This document shows positions 34,695 through 43,801 of a stretch of 64,000 bases of DNA, in pieces; position 1 is the stretch's first letter; the number at the start of each line of letters is the position of its first letter. The notes below the pieces were generated by a model. The model saw only the letters and a list, made by a program, of their open reading frames with translations. It was not told the origin of the DNA and ran no database searches. The position numbers were made by a program, and so were the translations under genes. This DNA is from Streptomyces sp. NBC_00448 (GTDB taxonomy: Bacteria; Actinomycetota; Actinomycetes; Streptomycetales; Streptomycetaceae), in NCBI RefSeq assembly GCF_036014115.1, contig NZ_CP107913.1, forward strand, positions 744,001 through 808,000, in the 5' to 3' direction.

Positions 34695-34718
34695 GAAAAT
34701 CGATGCAGGAGGTGCCGC

Positions 34719-35279
34719 GTGCCGCGCATCGAACCCCTCAACCCGCCCTACCCCGCCTCCGTCGACCGGGCGTTGCGCCGATGGATGCCTCCGGACGTGC
34801 CGCACGAGCCGCTGACCCTGTTCCGGGTGCTCCACCGCAACCCGGAACTGGCCTCACGCATGTTCGCCCTGGGCGCCGGCCTGCTGGGCCACGGCCTCCT
34901 CCCCGCCATCGACCGCGAGATCGTCATCGCCCGCGTGACCGCCCGCAGCGGCTGCGCCTACGAGTGGGGCGTGCACGCCGCGACCCTCGCGCAGCGGGCC
35001 GGCCTCAGCCCGGAACAGCTCCGGGCGACCACCGAGCGCCGTACCCCGCTGTCTTCCGCGTGGCAGCCGCACCACGCGGCACTGCTCCACGCCGTCGACG
35101 AACTGCACGACACGGCCCGGCTCTCGCAGCCCGCCTGGGATGCTCTGCGCGTCCACTACGAGTACGCCCAAATGCTCGAACTCCTCGTGCTGACCGGCTG
35201 GTACCGAACCATCAGCTACCTGGCCAACGGGTTGCTCATCGAGGAGGAGCCCTGGGGCGCGAGGTTCCCGGGGCCGTAG
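34719..35279 (+). CDS. carboxymuconolactone decarboxylase/AhpD-like protein
   Basis: A 186-aa all-helical protein. The CMD core DREIVIARVTARSGCAYEWGVHAATLAQRAGLS spans about residues 70-102, written here in pieces of the motif: ...SGCAYEWGVHA.... One Cys and the following Glu and His are retained; the second Cys of AhpD-type CxxC is replaced by Tyr-Glu (CAYE). This single-Cys form is common in the family's oxidative-stress or lactone-binding branch. GTG start with AGGAGG 6 nt upstream. Regulated presumably by the divergent HxlR protein. Confidence 0.88.
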   Translation: MPRIEPLNPPYPASVDRALRRWMPPDVPHEPLTLFRVLHRNPELASRMFALGAGLLGHGLLPAIDREIVIARVTARSGCAYEWGVHAATLAQRAGLSPEQLRATTERRTPLSSAWQPHHAALLHAVDELHDTARLSQPAWDALRVHYEYAQMLELLVLTGWYRTISYLANGLLIEEEPWGARFPGP

Positions 35280-35359
35280 CAACACCGATGCGCGGAACGA
35301 CCGGTGTGCCGATCTCGATACGCCGGAAACCCGCCGCGGGATGATCGTGGGGCCAGGGA

Positions 35360-35378
35360 TGCCCGCGATCCGCGGGCA
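35360..35378. terminator. small hairpin between convergent genes
   Basis: TGCCCGCG-ATC-CGCGGGCA is a perfect 8-bp stem with a 3-nt loop between the CMD gene and the LysR gene, which converge. Confidence 0.55.
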
Positions 35379-35435
35379 CTTGGGCGCGTTCGCCCGCGCG
35401 GCTCGCCGCGGTCTTCGGGAGGCGGACCGCGCGGG

Positions 35436-36395
35436 TCAGGCCCCCGCCGGAACCGCGAGTTTCGCGTGGTCCGCGTCCGGCAGCCAGTCCCGCTCGGGGG
35501 CGTAGTCCAGCCAGCGCCGGGTGCGCCCCGCTTCGGTGAAACCGCGCAGCAGGGCGTCGAGCCGCGCGTGGCGGTGGGACTCGCGCCAGGCGAGCGACCA
35601 CGCGTACAGCGGGGTCGGAGCGGTGAGCGGGATCGAGCGCAGATCCGCGTGGTCGGGAAGCGGCGCGTCGCTGGGGAAGAGCGTGAAGCACGTGGCGTCG
35701 CCGCGTACGTGCTGGACGAGGTGGTCCAGGCCCAGGTTGGGGCCGTCCTGGCGCCGGGTGAGCCCGAACTCGTCGGCGAAGCGCCGCAGGAAGTCCAGGC
35801 GGGTCAGCTCGGCCGGGCACCACAGGGTGCTGTCGCGCAGGTCGGCCGGGCGCAGTTCGGCCGCGCCGGCCAGCGCGTGGTCCGCGCTGACCACCACGTC
35901 GACCGGTTCCAGGCGGACGAGCCGCTGGGCCAGTCCCTTGTCGCGGCCGCCGGGCAGCGGGTGCACCCGGCCGAAACCCACGTCGGTGTCACCGCGCAGG
36001 AGTGCCTCCGCGACCGACGGCCAGTCACGGGCCGGGCCGGGCTCCAAACGCACCGCACCGAGCGCTTCCACGGCCTGCGCGACGGTGCGCATCGGCGCGA
36101 AGAGATGGCCCCACACGTCGATCCGTACCACTGGCCCGGCGCCCAGCGCCGCGGCGATCGCACGCTCCCCCGCCGCGAGGGCCTCCCGCGCGGCGGGCGC
36201 GAACCGCTCGCCGGCTTCGGTCAACCGCGTGCCGCCCTGCCGTTCGAAGAGGCGGACGGCGAGCAGCGACTCCAGGCGCGCGACGCGTTTCGACAGCGCC
36301 TGCTGGCTGGTGTTCAGCTGCTCGGCAGCGCGCCCGAAGTGCAGCGTCTCGGCGGTCGCGACGAACGCACGGACCAGGGCGAGGTCGAGGTCCAT
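35436..36395 (-). CDS. LysR-family transcriptional regulator
   Basis: A 319-aa regulator. The winged helix lies in residues 1-60 (LVRAFVATAETLHFGRAAEQLNTSQQALSKRVARLE in sections), followed by a periplasmic-binding-like effector domain. The start at 36395 has AAGG 8 nt upstream; a second ATG 21 nt further up is in frame. It is divergent from the quinone-reductase-like gene, and a perfect CCGACAAC palindrome lies between them. Typical LysR control would be activation of the neighbour on ligand binding. Confidence 0.92.
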   Translation of the reverse strand: MDLDLALVRAFVATAETLHFGRAAEQLNTSQQALSKRVARLESLLAVRLFERQGGTRLTEAGERFAPAAREALAAGERAIAAALGAGPVVRIDVWGHLFAPMRTVAQAVEALGAVRLEPGPARDWPSVAEALLRGDTDVGFGRVHPLPGGRDKGLAQRLVRLEPVDVVVSADHALAGAAELRPADLRDSTLWCPAELTRLDFLRRFADEFGLTRRQDGPNLGLDHLVQHVRGDATCFTLFPSDAPLPDHADLRSIPLTAPTPLYAWSLAWRESHRHARLDALLRGFTEAGRTRRWLDYAPERDWLPDADHAKLAVPAGA

Positions 36396-36409
36396 GCCGC
36401 TGACCTTAT

Positions 36410-36430
36410 CCGACAACCGCGCGTTGTCGG
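36410..36430. promoter_or_regulatory. operator-like palindrome between LysR and oxidoreductase
   Basis: CCGACAAC-N5-GTTGTCGG is a perfect 8-bp inverted repeat 15 nt upstream of the LysR start codon. Its position suits autoregulation. Confidence 0.55.
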
Positions 36431-36508
36431 TCGGGGCGCCGCGTTGTTGGCCCGGCCCACGGCGCGAGCGGTGAGATGTGTTCAGCCGCAGCCAAGGAGG
36501 CAGACACC

Positions 36509-37441
36509 ATGAAAGCGCTCGTACCGACCGGAGATCCGGCCGAACCGGTCGTACTCGCCGACGTCCCCGAGCCCACGCCGCGCGCCGACGAGGCGCTGGT
36601 GCGGGTGGAGGCGTTCTCGGTCAACCGGGGTGAGACGTTCAAACTGGAAGCGCCCGTGGACGCCGAACGATCCGGCGAACGGCCCGGCAAGGACATCGCC
36701 GGGCTCGTGGTCCAGCCGGCCGCCGACGGGAGCGGGCCGGCCGGCATCACGCGCGTCGTCGGCCACCCCATGGCGGGCGGCTGGGCGGAGTTCGCCGCGG
36801 TGCCGACCCACTCCCTCGCGGTCCTGCCGGACGGCGTCTCCGCGCTCCAGGGCGCGGCGCTGCCGCTCGCCGGGCTCACCGCGCTGCGGCTGCTGCGTAC
36901 GGCCGGGCCCGTGCTGGGGCGGCGCGTGCTGCTGACCGGCGCGTCGGGGGGCGTCGGGCACTACGTGACCGAACTCGCGGCCGCCGCCGGGGCGGAGGTC
37001 ACCGCCGTGACCCGGGACGCGGAACGCGGGGCCGGGCTCACCGAACTCGGTGCGGCCGAGATCGTCCACCACCCGGCCGACGCACGCGGACCGTACGACC
37101 TGGTGCTGGAGTCGACCGGCGGTGCCGCCCTTCCCGTCGCCCTCGCGCGGCTCGCGAGGCGGGGCACGCTCATCTGGTTCGGGCAGGCCAGCCGGACCCC
37201 GGTGACGCTCGACTTCTTCGCCTTCTTCGACGGTCCCGAGTCGGCCGTCATCCGCCACTTCCACTACCTCGACGCGGACACCGCCCTCGGCGACGACCTG
37301 GCGGCGCTCGTCCGGCTGACCGCCGAGGGCCGCCTGCACCCCGAGATCGGCCGCGTCGCGGACTGGACCGACACCGCGACCACCCTCACCGACCTGCGCG
37401 ACCGCCGCATCCGCGGCAAGGCCGTGCTCACCCTCTCCTGA
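36509..37441 (+). CDS. zinc-type alcohol dehydrogenase-like / quinone oxidoreductase
   Basis: A 310-aa medium-chain reductase of the quinone-oxidoreductase branch. The N-terminal GroES-like domain holds VNRGETFKLE and GKDIAGLVV. The Rossmann motif LTGASGGVGHYVTELAAAAGA sits near residue 140 (GxGxxG form GASGGVGH). The zinc-binding Cys residues of true alcohol dehydrogenases are absent, so it is an NADPH-dependent reductase of alkenals or quinones. AAGGAGG lies 8 nt before the ATG, which favours this start over one 33 nt upstream. Likely target of the divergent LysR regulator; followed after 65 nt by a small SnoaL-type gene. Confidence 0.9.
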   Translation: MKALVPTGDPAEPVVLADVPEPTPRADEALVRVEAFSVNRGETFKLEAPVDAERSGERPGKDIAGLVVQPAADGSGPAGITRVVGHPMAGGWAEFAAVPTHSLAVLPDGVSALQGAALPLAGLTALRLLRTAGPVLGRRVLLTGASGGVGHYVTELAAAAGAEVTAVTRDAERGAGLTELGAAEIVHHPADARGPYDLVLESTGGAALPVALARLARRGTLIWFGQASRTPVTLDFFAFFDGPESAVIRHFHYLDADTALGDDLAALVRLTAEGRLHPEIGRVADWTDTATTLTDLRDRRIRGKAVLTLS

Positions 37442-37506
37442 TCATCTTGAGCAGGCCCGCCCCCGCATCCCCAACGTCCGGTACCACCAGCCGAAGGAGT
37501 CCCCTC

Positions 37507-37941
37507 ATGAAGGCCATCACCGAACCCAGGGCCGTCGTCATCCGCTACGTCGAGGCCGTCCGCGACGGCGACGCCGACGTCATCCGCGAGAGCTTCGCGG
37601 AGGACGCGACCTGGCACTACCCGGGCGATCTGCCGACCTCGAAGGTGTGGCAGGGCCGCGACGCGATCGTCAACGACTTCCTGGGCGGCATGGGGACGGT
37701 CTTCGTTCCCGGCACGATGCGGATCGAGCTGGTCGGCACGATCGCCGAGGGCGACCGCGTGGTCGCCGAGTGGACCGCGAAGGCGCGGACCGTGTACGGC
37801 GGCGCCTACGACAACCGCTGCATCGGCATCTACACGGTCCGCGACGGCCGGATCACCTCCGTCGTCGAGTACGCGGACACCCGGCACGTGGCGGCGACCC
37901 TCTTCCCGGACCACCGCGACCCCGAGCCCGCCGCCGTGTGA
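37507..37941 (+). CDS. SnoaL/NTF2-like protein
   Basis: A 144-aa cone-shaped alpha+beta protein of the NTF2-like superfamily: an N-terminal helix (VIRYVEAVRDGDADVIRESF), the pocket signature FAEDATWHYPG, and a C-terminal strand RDGRITSVVEYADT. Such proteins bind or isomerise small hydrophobic molecules. AAGGAG lies 9 nt before the ATG. Probably transcribed together with the preceding reductase. Substrate unknown. Confidence 0.88.
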   Translation: MKAITEPRAVVIRYVEAVRDGDADVIRESFAEDATWHYPGDLPTSKVWQGRDAIVNDFLGGMGTVFVPGTMRIELVGTIAEGDRVVAEWTAKARTVYGGAYDNRCIGIYTVRDGRITSVVEYADTRHVAATLFPDHRDPEPAAV

Positions 37942-38028
37942 GCCCAACTCCCGGCCGGCGCGCCGGAGTTCCGGATCACGGCCGGCGACGCCGCTCCTCG
38001 TCGCTCGGCCGTGCCGCCGGTCACCGGC

Positions 38029-38577
38029 TCACGCGGGCGGTGCGACCGGGGACCACACGCCGAGCCACTGCTCGGCGTCGTACTTCTCGAACCGCTCCCG
38101 CTCGGTGAACCCCAGCTTCGCGGCCAGGCGCATCGAGCGGGCGTTGGCGGTCTGGGTGTAGAGCACCACCGGCTCGCCGGGCAGCGCGTCTGCGAACCAG
38201 CCGAGCGCCGCGGTGCAGGCCTCGGTGGCGTACCCGCGTCCCCACGCCGCCGGCAGGAACAGGTAACCGAGCTCGGTCCCCCCGGCCTCCGCACGGTGCT
38301 CGCCCACCCGCTCGCGGTCGTGCGGGTCGAGCTGGACCGTGCCGATCAGCGCGCCGTCGAGTTCGGCCACGAAGAAGCCGGGGCGCTGCCCGGGCACCTC
38401 GGGCACCATGCGTTCGAGCTCGTCACGCGGTTGCGGCCCGCCGAGGTAAGTGCCCACCTCCGGCGAGGCGTTCAGCTCGATGACGCCCGCACGGTCCCGC
38501 GCCTCGGTCTGGCGGAGCACCAGCCGCTCGGTGGTGATCGGGGCGGTCGGCCAGGGGAGGGCTCTCAGGTCGGTCAT
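38029..38577 (-). CDS. GNAT N-acetyltransferase (RimJ-like)
   Basis: A 182-aa GNAT protein. TERLVLRQTEARDRAGV opens the fold, and the acetyl-CoA loop reads LPAAWGRGYATEACTAAL near residue 115 (R-G-x-G/A). The C-terminal NARSMRLAAKLGF segment is typical of RimJ/RimL-type enzymes. It likely acetylates an alpha-amino group of a protein or small molecule. Single gene, convergent with the SnoaL gene. Confidence 0.9.
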   Translation of the reverse strand: MTDLRALPWPTAPITTERLVLRQTEARDRAGVIELNASPEVGTYLGGPQPRDELERMVPEVPGQRPGFFVAELDGALIGTVQLDPHDRERVGEHRAEAGGTELGYLFLPAAWGRGYATEACTAALGWFADALPGEPVVLYTQTANARSMRLAAKLGFTERERFEKYDAEQWLGVWSPVAPPA

Positions 38578-38742
38578 GCCGGCCAACCTAGCCAGCAGGC
38601 TCGCCGATGATCAAGACGGACAAACCGCGCCACCGCAGGACGGCACGCCGGCTGCTCGGGTCGCGGCCGGCCGGCGGCGTCGGACGGCACGGGCTTGGTG
38701 GCGTCGGACGGCACCAGGTTGGTGTGCCAGGATGTGCCCCTC

Positions 38743-40065
38743 ATGACCGCGCCCGATCCGCAGCCCTCCTCACCGCCCGCCCCGGGCCCCGATCCGCGTT
38801 CCGTGCGTGGCTTTCGCGCGGGCCTCGCGCTCCGGACGGAGTTGCTCGGCTGGTCGGTGGCGCTGCTGCCGGCCTCGGCGGCGGCGTTCGCCCTGCTGCT
38901 GCTGTGGAGCATGGCGGCCTGCCTGGTCCTGATGGGTGCCGGCCTGCCGGTGACGTTGCTGGCGACGGTGCTGGTCCGCCGGTTCGCCGACCGGCACCGT
39001 ACGTGGGCGGAGCGATGGGGCGGAAAGCCGGTCGCCCGCCCGTACGTACCGCTCCCGGAGGGGAACTGGCTGACCCGGCTGCGGGCGATCCTGCGGGACC
39101 CGGCGACCTGGCGGGACTGCGCCTGGCTGGCGGTCGACTCGGTGGCCGGGTGGTTCACCGCCGGCGGTCCGTTCCTGGTCTTCGCGGCCGGGCTGTTCTC
39201 CCTGACGTATCCGCTGGTCTTCGCCGTGACCCCGGCTCAGGTGTTCCGCACCCCGTTGGGCCCGCTCTTCCACGTGCAGACGCTCGCCGGATCGTTCGTC
39301 ATGGTCCCGCTCGGCGTGGTGCTGCTGGCGCTCTGGTACGCCGTCGCGGTGCCGTTCGCCCGGCTGAACGCGTGGCTGATCCGCTCCTTGCTGGCCCCGA
39401 CCGAGCAGGCCGAACTGCGGGCGCGGGTGGCACAACTGGCCTCCTCGCGGGCGGAGTCCGTCGACTCCCAGGCCGGCGAACTGCGCCGGATCGAACGGGA
39501 CCTGCACGACGGCGCCCAGGCCCGCCTGGCGGCGCTGGGGATGAGCCTCGGCCTGGCCGAGCAGTTGCTGGCGGACGATCCGCAGGCGGCGGCCCGGCTG
39601 CTGTCCGAGGCCCGCGAGTCGACCTCGACCGCCCTGGTCGAACTGCGGGATCTGGTGCGCGGCATCCATCCGCCGGTGCTCGCCGACCGGGGCCTGGACG
39701 GCGCGATCCAGGCGCTGGCCCTGGCCAATCCGGTGCCGACCACGGTCACCCTCCGCATTCCCGGCCGGCTGCCCGCCGCGGTGGAGTCCGCCGCCTACTT
39801 CACGGTCGCCGAGGCCCTGGCCAACGCGATCAAGCACGCGGGGGCGCGCCGCATCTCCGTCTTCATCGAGTACACCCGTGCCGGCGGCGGCCTGCTGAGC
39901 ATGGTCGTCAGCGACGACGGCCGCGGCGGCGCCTCCCTCGCGGGCGGGACCGGGCTGCGGGGCATCGAACGGCGTCTGGGCGCGTTCGACGGGACGCTGA
40001 GCGTCGACAGTCCGGTCGGCGGACCCACCGACGTGAGGATGTCCCTGCCATGCGCGTTGTCATAG
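38743..40065 (+). CDS. NarL/DesK-type sensor histidine kinase
   Basis: A 440-aa membrane kinase. Four or so helices (about 32-75 and 125-205) flank a short loop domain. The HisKA_3 phosphoacceptor His255 is in RDLHDGAQARLAALG, and the ATPase domain carries EALANAIKHAGA and DDGRGG. No large extracellular sensor is present. The ATG at 38743 is used; a longer in-frame extension exists. The gene overlaps the response-regulator gene by 16 nt, so the pair is translationally coupled. Signal unknown. Confidence 0.93.
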   Translation: MTAPDPQPSSPPAPGPDPRSVRGFRAGLALRTELLGWSVALLPASAAAFALLLLWSMAACLVLMGAGLPVTLLATVLVRRFADRHRTWAERWGGKPVARPYVPLPEGNWLTRLRAILRDPATWRDCAWLAVDSVAGWFTAGGPFLVFAAGLFSLTYPLVFAVTPAQVFRTPLGPLFHVQTLAGSFVMVPLGVVLLALWYAVAVPFARLNAWLIRSLLAPTEQAELRARVAQLASSRAESVDSQAGELRRIERDLHDGAQARLAALGMSLGLAEQLLADDPQAAARLLSEARESTSTALVELRDLVRGIHPPVLADRGLDGAIQALALANPVPTTVTLRIPGRLPAAVESAAYFTVAEALANAIKHAGARRISVFIEYTRAGGGLLSMVVSDDGRGGASLAGGTGLRGIERRLGAFDGTLSVDSPVGGPTDVRMSLPCALS

Positions 40066-40694
40066 CCGAGGATCTGGCCCTGCTGCGCGACGGGCTGATC
40101 CGGATCTTCGACGCCTACGGGTTCGACGTCGTCGAGGCGGTCGACAACGGCCCGTCCCTGGTGCGGGCGCTGGACACCCACCGCCCGGACGTGGCCGTCG
40201 TCGACGTGCGGCTGCCGCCGACCTTCACCGACGAGGGACTGCGCGCCGTGATCGACGTCCGCGCGCGGGTCCCCGGCCTGCCGGTGCTGATGCTCTCGCA
40301 GTACGTGGAGCAGCTCTACGCCCGCGAGTTGATGTCCGACCGGGCCGGCGCGGTCGGCTACCTGCTCAAGGACCGGGTGTCGAACGTCGGCCGGTTCATC
40401 GACACCGTGCGCCAGGTCGCCGCGGGTGCCACCGTCATGGACCCGGACGTGGTCGCCTCGCTGCTGGCCCGGCACGAGGACGACGAACCGCTGCGCACGC
40501 TGACCCCCCGCGAGCGCGAGGTGCTGTCCTTGATGGCCGAGGGCCGCTCCAACGCCGCCATCGCCGCGCGCATGTTCGTGACCGAGAAGGCCGTGAGCAA
40601 ACACAGCAACAGCATCTTCGGCAAGCTCGGGCTCCAGCAGTCCGAGGAGAACAACCGGAGAGTGCTGGCCGTCCTGGCCTACCTGCAGACCTGA
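40050..40694 (+). CDS. NarL-family response regulator
   Basis: A 214-aa regulator. The receiver domain contains the acidic pair near residue 8, the phosphoacceptor Asp52 (VAVVDVRLPP) and Lys near 109 (YLLKD). The C-terminal LuxR HTH reads LTPREREVLSLMAEGRSNAAIA and then VTEKAVSKHSNSIFGKLGL. Cognate partner of the overlapping kinase. Targets unknown; no obvious output gene is linked. Confidence 0.95.
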   Translation: MRVVIAEDLALLRDGLIRIFDAYGFDVVEAVDNGPSLVRALDTHRPDVAVVDVRLPPTFTDEGLRAVIDVRARVPGLPVLMLSQYVEQLYARELMSDRAGAVGYLLKDRVSNVGRFIDTVRQVAAGATVMDPDVVASLLARHEDDEPLRTLTPREREVLSLMAEGRSNAAIAARMFVTEKAVSKHSNSIFGKLGLQQSEENNRRVLAVLAYLQT

Positions 40695-40815
40695 GCCCCG
40701 GGCAGGGTCCCGACCGGCTCCTCCCGGCGCCCGGGGTTGGCGTGAGCCCGACCCTGCGCATCCTCACCCCAGCAGGGTGAGGCACGGTTGCCCGGCGGTG
40801 CGCATACTCGGGGGC

Positions 40816-41721
40816 ATGGACAAGTACGGGCAGCTCGCGGACTTCCTGCAGGCACGCCGGGGCCAGTTGCAGCCCGAGGACGTCGGGTTGCGGACCTACG
40901 GCGAACGGCGCCGGGTGCCGGGCCTGCGACGCGAGGAGCTGGCGATGCTCGCGGGCATCAGCGCGCCCTACTACGCGCGGCTGGAGCAGGGCCAGTCGCA
41001 CAACGCCTCGCCCGAGGTACTGGACGCGCTGGCGGGCGCCCTGCGGCTGGACGAGTCCGAGCGGGCCCATCTGCACGCGCTGGCCCGCGCACCCAGGAAG
41101 AGCCGGGCCGCGACCCGGCCCCGGCCCGAACGCGTCAGCGGCGCGACCCGCGCCCTGCTGGCGGCGATCGCGGACACCCCCGCCATCGTCATCGGCCGCC
41201 GCAGCGACGTGCTGGCCTGGAACGCCCAGGGCCACGCGCTGTTCGCCGGGCATCTCGACCCGGCCGCCCCCGATGATCCGCCGCGGCGGCCGAACATGGC
41301 CCGGCTGGTGTTCCTCGACGCGCACACCCGCGACCTGTACGCCGACTGGCCCGCCAAGGCGAAGGCCGTGGTGGGCAACCTGCGCCTGGCCGCCGGCCGC
41401 CACCCCGACGATCCGCTGCTGGCCGCGCTGATCGGCGAACTGACCATGCGCAGCGAGGAGTTCGCCACCATGTGGGCCGACCACCGGATCGTGGCCTGCG
41501 ATGTCGCCGACTACGCGATGCGCCACCCCCTGGTCGGAACGCTGACCGTCACCCAGCAGACCCTGCAGAGCCCGCAAGGCGACGGTCCGGCCCTCGTGGT
41601 GGCCACCGCCACCCCGGGCTCCCCCTCCGCCACGGCCCTGACCCTGCTCGCCCACGCCACCGCACCCGAGGAACGCCGCCCGGCCCGGCCCGTGCGCGAC
41701 GCCGGCACCCCCGCCACCTGA
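40816..41721 (+). CDS. XRE-type HTH regulator with MmyB-like ligand domain
   Basis: A 301-aa regulator. The HTH occupies about residues 1-75 (RVPGLRREELAMLAGISAPYYARLEQGQ). The C-terminal domain (about 100-290) matches the MmyB/MLTR ligand-binding region with AWNAQGHALFAGH and ARLVFLDAHTRDLYADW. This family is very common in Streptomyces and often sits beside the oxidoreductase or hydrolase it controls. The start at 40816 follows GGGGGC. The next gene, a secreted SMP-30-like protein, is 98 nt downstream on the same strand. Confidence 0.93.
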   Translation: MDKYGQLADFLQARRGQLQPEDVGLRTYGERRRVPGLRREELAMLAGISAPYYARLEQGQSHNASPEVLDALAGALRLDESERAHLHALARAPRKSRAATRPRPERVSGATRALLAAIADTPAIVIGRRSDVLAWNAQGHALFAGHLDPAAPDDPPRRPNMARLVFLDAHTRDLYADWPAKAKAVVGNLRLAAGRHPDDPLLAALIGELTMRSEEFATMWADHRIVACDVADYAMRHPLVGTLTVTQQTLQSPQGDGPALVVATATPGSPSATALTLLAHATAPEERRPARPVRDAGTPAT

Positions 41722-41819
41722 CCCGACCTCTCCCGCAACCCCCGTCCTGGCCACGGCGCCGAGCCGCGGCCCCCGCATGCCCGAAACACCTCTCAGCACA
41801 CCGAACGAGTGAAGGAATC

Positions 41820-42809
41820 ATGTCCCAGCGAAGCACCAAGATCACCGTGTCCGCCGTCGTGACGGCCGCGGCCGCCCTTGCCGCGACCGTCCTGACCGGC
41901 GCCGGGCCGGCCGGCGCGACACCGCCGGCCGCGAAGCCGCTCAGCGACGTGCGGATCGCCACCCACTTCGACCTGAACGCGGGCCAGATGCCCGAGAACG
42001 TCGCCCTGCTGCCCGACGGCACCGCGGACGTCACCTTCGCCGGCGCCCGCCAGGTCGCCCAGATCAGCCCCCGGGGCACCACCCGTGTCCTGGCGACGCT
42101 GCCCGCACCCGCCGACGGCGGAACCGGCACGCCCGTCCTCAACTTCCCCCTGACCACCGGCATCGTCCGCACCTCCGACGGCACCCTCTACGTGCTGTAC
42201 GCGACCGGCACCGCCGACCTGACCGGGCTGTGGCGGATACGCCCCGGCCACGCGCCGCAGCGCATCGCCGCACTGCCCGCCGACGGCCTGCCCAACGGCC
42301 TGGCCCTGGACCCCCGCGGCGATCGGCTCTACATCACCGACTCGGCGCTCGGCACCGTGTGGACCGTCCCGACCAGCGGCGGCACCCCCACCCCGTGGTC
42401 CACCGATCCCGCGCTCGCCCCGATCGACTTCCTCGGCGCCAACGGCGCGAAGGTGCACGACGGCGCCCTGTGGGTGACCAACCTCGACCAGGGCACCCTG
42501 CTGCGCATCCCGATCCTGCCCGGCAACCGCGCGGGAGCACCGCAGGTCAAGGCGTCCGGCCTGGTCGGCATCGACGACTTCACCTTCACCGGCCACGGCG
42601 ACCAGGCACTCGCCGCACTCAACGGACCCGACCAGGTCGTCCGCATCGAGCCCGACGGCACCCACACCGTCCTCCTGGACGCCGCCGACGGACTCCAGAA
42701 CCCCACCTCGATCGCCCTGCACGGCCACCAGGTCGACGTGTTCAGCGCCGCCTACACCACCCACACCGACCCCAACCTGCTCCGCGCCCGGCTCGACGAC
42801 CACCGCTGA
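41820..42809 (+). CDS. secreted SMP-30/gluconolactonase-like beta-propeller
   Basis: A 329-aa exported protein (signal peptide to about residue 34). The rest is a six-bladed propeller with repeated strands (GLPNGLALDPRGDRLYITDSALGTVWTV in pieces; NPTSIALHGHQVDVFSAAY). It resembles SMP-30/gluconolactonase or strictosidine-synthase-like proteins, and NGLALDPRGDRLYITDS is a typical metal-site blade. GAAGGA lies 3 nt before the ATG. Possible lactonase, but substrate and catalytic state are uncertain. Confidence 0.8.
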   Translation: MSQRSTKITVSAVVTAAAALAATVLTGAGPAGATPPAAKPLSDVRIATHFDLNAGQMPENVALLPDGTADVTFAGARQVAQISPRGTTRVLATLPAPADGGTGTPVLNFPLTTGIVRTSDGTLYVLYATGTADLTGLWRIRPGHAPQRIAALPADGLPNGLALDPRGDRLYITDSALGTVWTVPTSGGTPTPWSTDPALAPIDFLGANGAKVHDGALWVTNLDQGTLLRIPILPGNRAGAPQVKASGLVGIDDFTFTGHGDQALAALNGPDQVVRIEPDGTHTVLLDAADGLQNPTSIALHGHQVDVFSAAYTTHTDPNLLRARLDDHR

Positions 42810-42827
42810 CCCCGACCGGTTCGCGCG

Positions 42828-43712
42828 TCACCCGAGGCGGTCGAGTTTCCGGTAGAAGGACAGGAGGCCCTCGGCGAGCCGGTCGGGGGCCTCCATCGCC
42901 GCGTAGTGGCCGATCCCGTCGAGGGAGAGGGCGCTGACGTCCTCGGCGACCTGACGCAGGGTCGCCGGGGTGAAGTCGCCCGATCTGCCGCCGGCGGCGA
43001 GCACGGGCATGGTGAGCTTCCGGGCCGCCAGCCGGCGGATCTCGTCGCCTTCGCGGAGCATCGAGCGATACAGTCCGGCCGCGCCGTTGAACCCGTCGGG
43101 TCGCGCGTAGGAGCGGGCGAGTTCGTCGATGTCGCCGTCGGTGAAGGCGTCGGGGGTCCCGCAGAGCGACGGGATCGCGTACTGCGCGAGGAACGCCCGT
43201 TCCCGTCCGGCGAGCAGCAGGTCGGGGATGCCCGGGGCGGCGAGCACGCCGATGTGCCAGGCGCCGCCGTGGGCGACGTCGGCGAGCTTCTCGACGCCGT
43301 ACCCGGGCAGCCCGGTCTCGATCGCGGCGTAACTGCGCACGAGGTCGGGGCGTGTGGCGGCGACGCGGAACGTGGTGGGGCCGCTGACGTCCTGGCCCGT
43401 GAGGTGGACGGGGCCCACGTCGAGCCGGGTGATGAGTTCGCCGAGGTCCTGGGCCGCGGTCGTACTGTCGTGCGCCGTGGTCGCGGGGGCGGAGTCGCCG
43501 AAGCCGCGAAGGTCGGGGGCGAACACCCGGTGGTGCGCGCTGAGCAGGGGGATCAGCTTGCGGAAGACCCACCAGGTCTCGGGGAAGCCGTGGACCAGCA
43601 GGACGGGAGAGCCGGTCGTGCCGGCCGAGACGTAGTGCAGTTCGGTTCCGTTGAGGCTGACGTGGTGGTGTGCGACGCCCGGGATGGTGGCGCCGCCGGT
43701 GAGGGAGTCCAT
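42828..43712 (-). CDS. epoxide hydrolase-like alpha/beta hydrolase
   Basis: A 294-aa alpha/beta hydrolase. The oxyanion motif HGFPE lies at residues 41-45, the nucleophile is Asp108 in TGQDVSG (as in epoxide hydrolases and haloalkane dehalogenases), and the catalytic His lies in GIGHYAAME near the C-terminus. AGGAG lies just before the ATG. It is divergent from a MarR gene with two GACAAC/GTTGTC operators between them, so it is probably induced when the MarR protein binds a toxic or signalling ligand. Confidence 0.92.
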   Translation of the reverse strand: MDSLTGGATIPGVAHHHVSLNGTELHYVSAGTTGSPVLLVHGFPETWWVFRKLIPLLSAHHRVFAPDLRGFGDSAPATTAHDSTTAAQDLGELITRLDVGPVHLTGQDVSGPTTFRVAATRPDLVRSYAAIETGLPGYGVEKLADVAHGGAWHIGVLAAPGIPDLLLAGRERAFLAQYAIPSLCGTPDAFTDGDIDELARSYARPDGFNGAAGLYRSMLREGDEIRRLAARKLTMPVLAAGGRSGDFTPATLRQVAEDVSALSLDGIGHYAAMEAPDRLAEGLLSFYRKLDRLG

Positions 43713-43731
43713 CGTTCTCCTGGATCGGATC

Positions 43732-43776
43732 GACAACATGGTTGTCAATCTAGCGGTCGACAACACGGTTGTCGAC
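43732..43776. promoter_or_regulatory. two MarR operators
   Basis: GACAAC-ATG-GTTGTC (43732-43746) and GACAAC-ACG-GTTGTC (43759-43773, extended to GTCGAC on both ends) are perfect palindromes with centres 27 bp apart between the divergent hydrolase and MarR starts. Confidence 0.8.
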
Positions 43777-43801
43777 ATCCGTCTCTCGTATGCTTCCCCG
43801 C

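Noticed and set aside
40696..40746. CCCCGGGC...GCCCGGGG as terminator of the two-component genes
   Set aside because: The 8-bp arms are separated by about 35 nt with only weak inner pairing, too poor to call.
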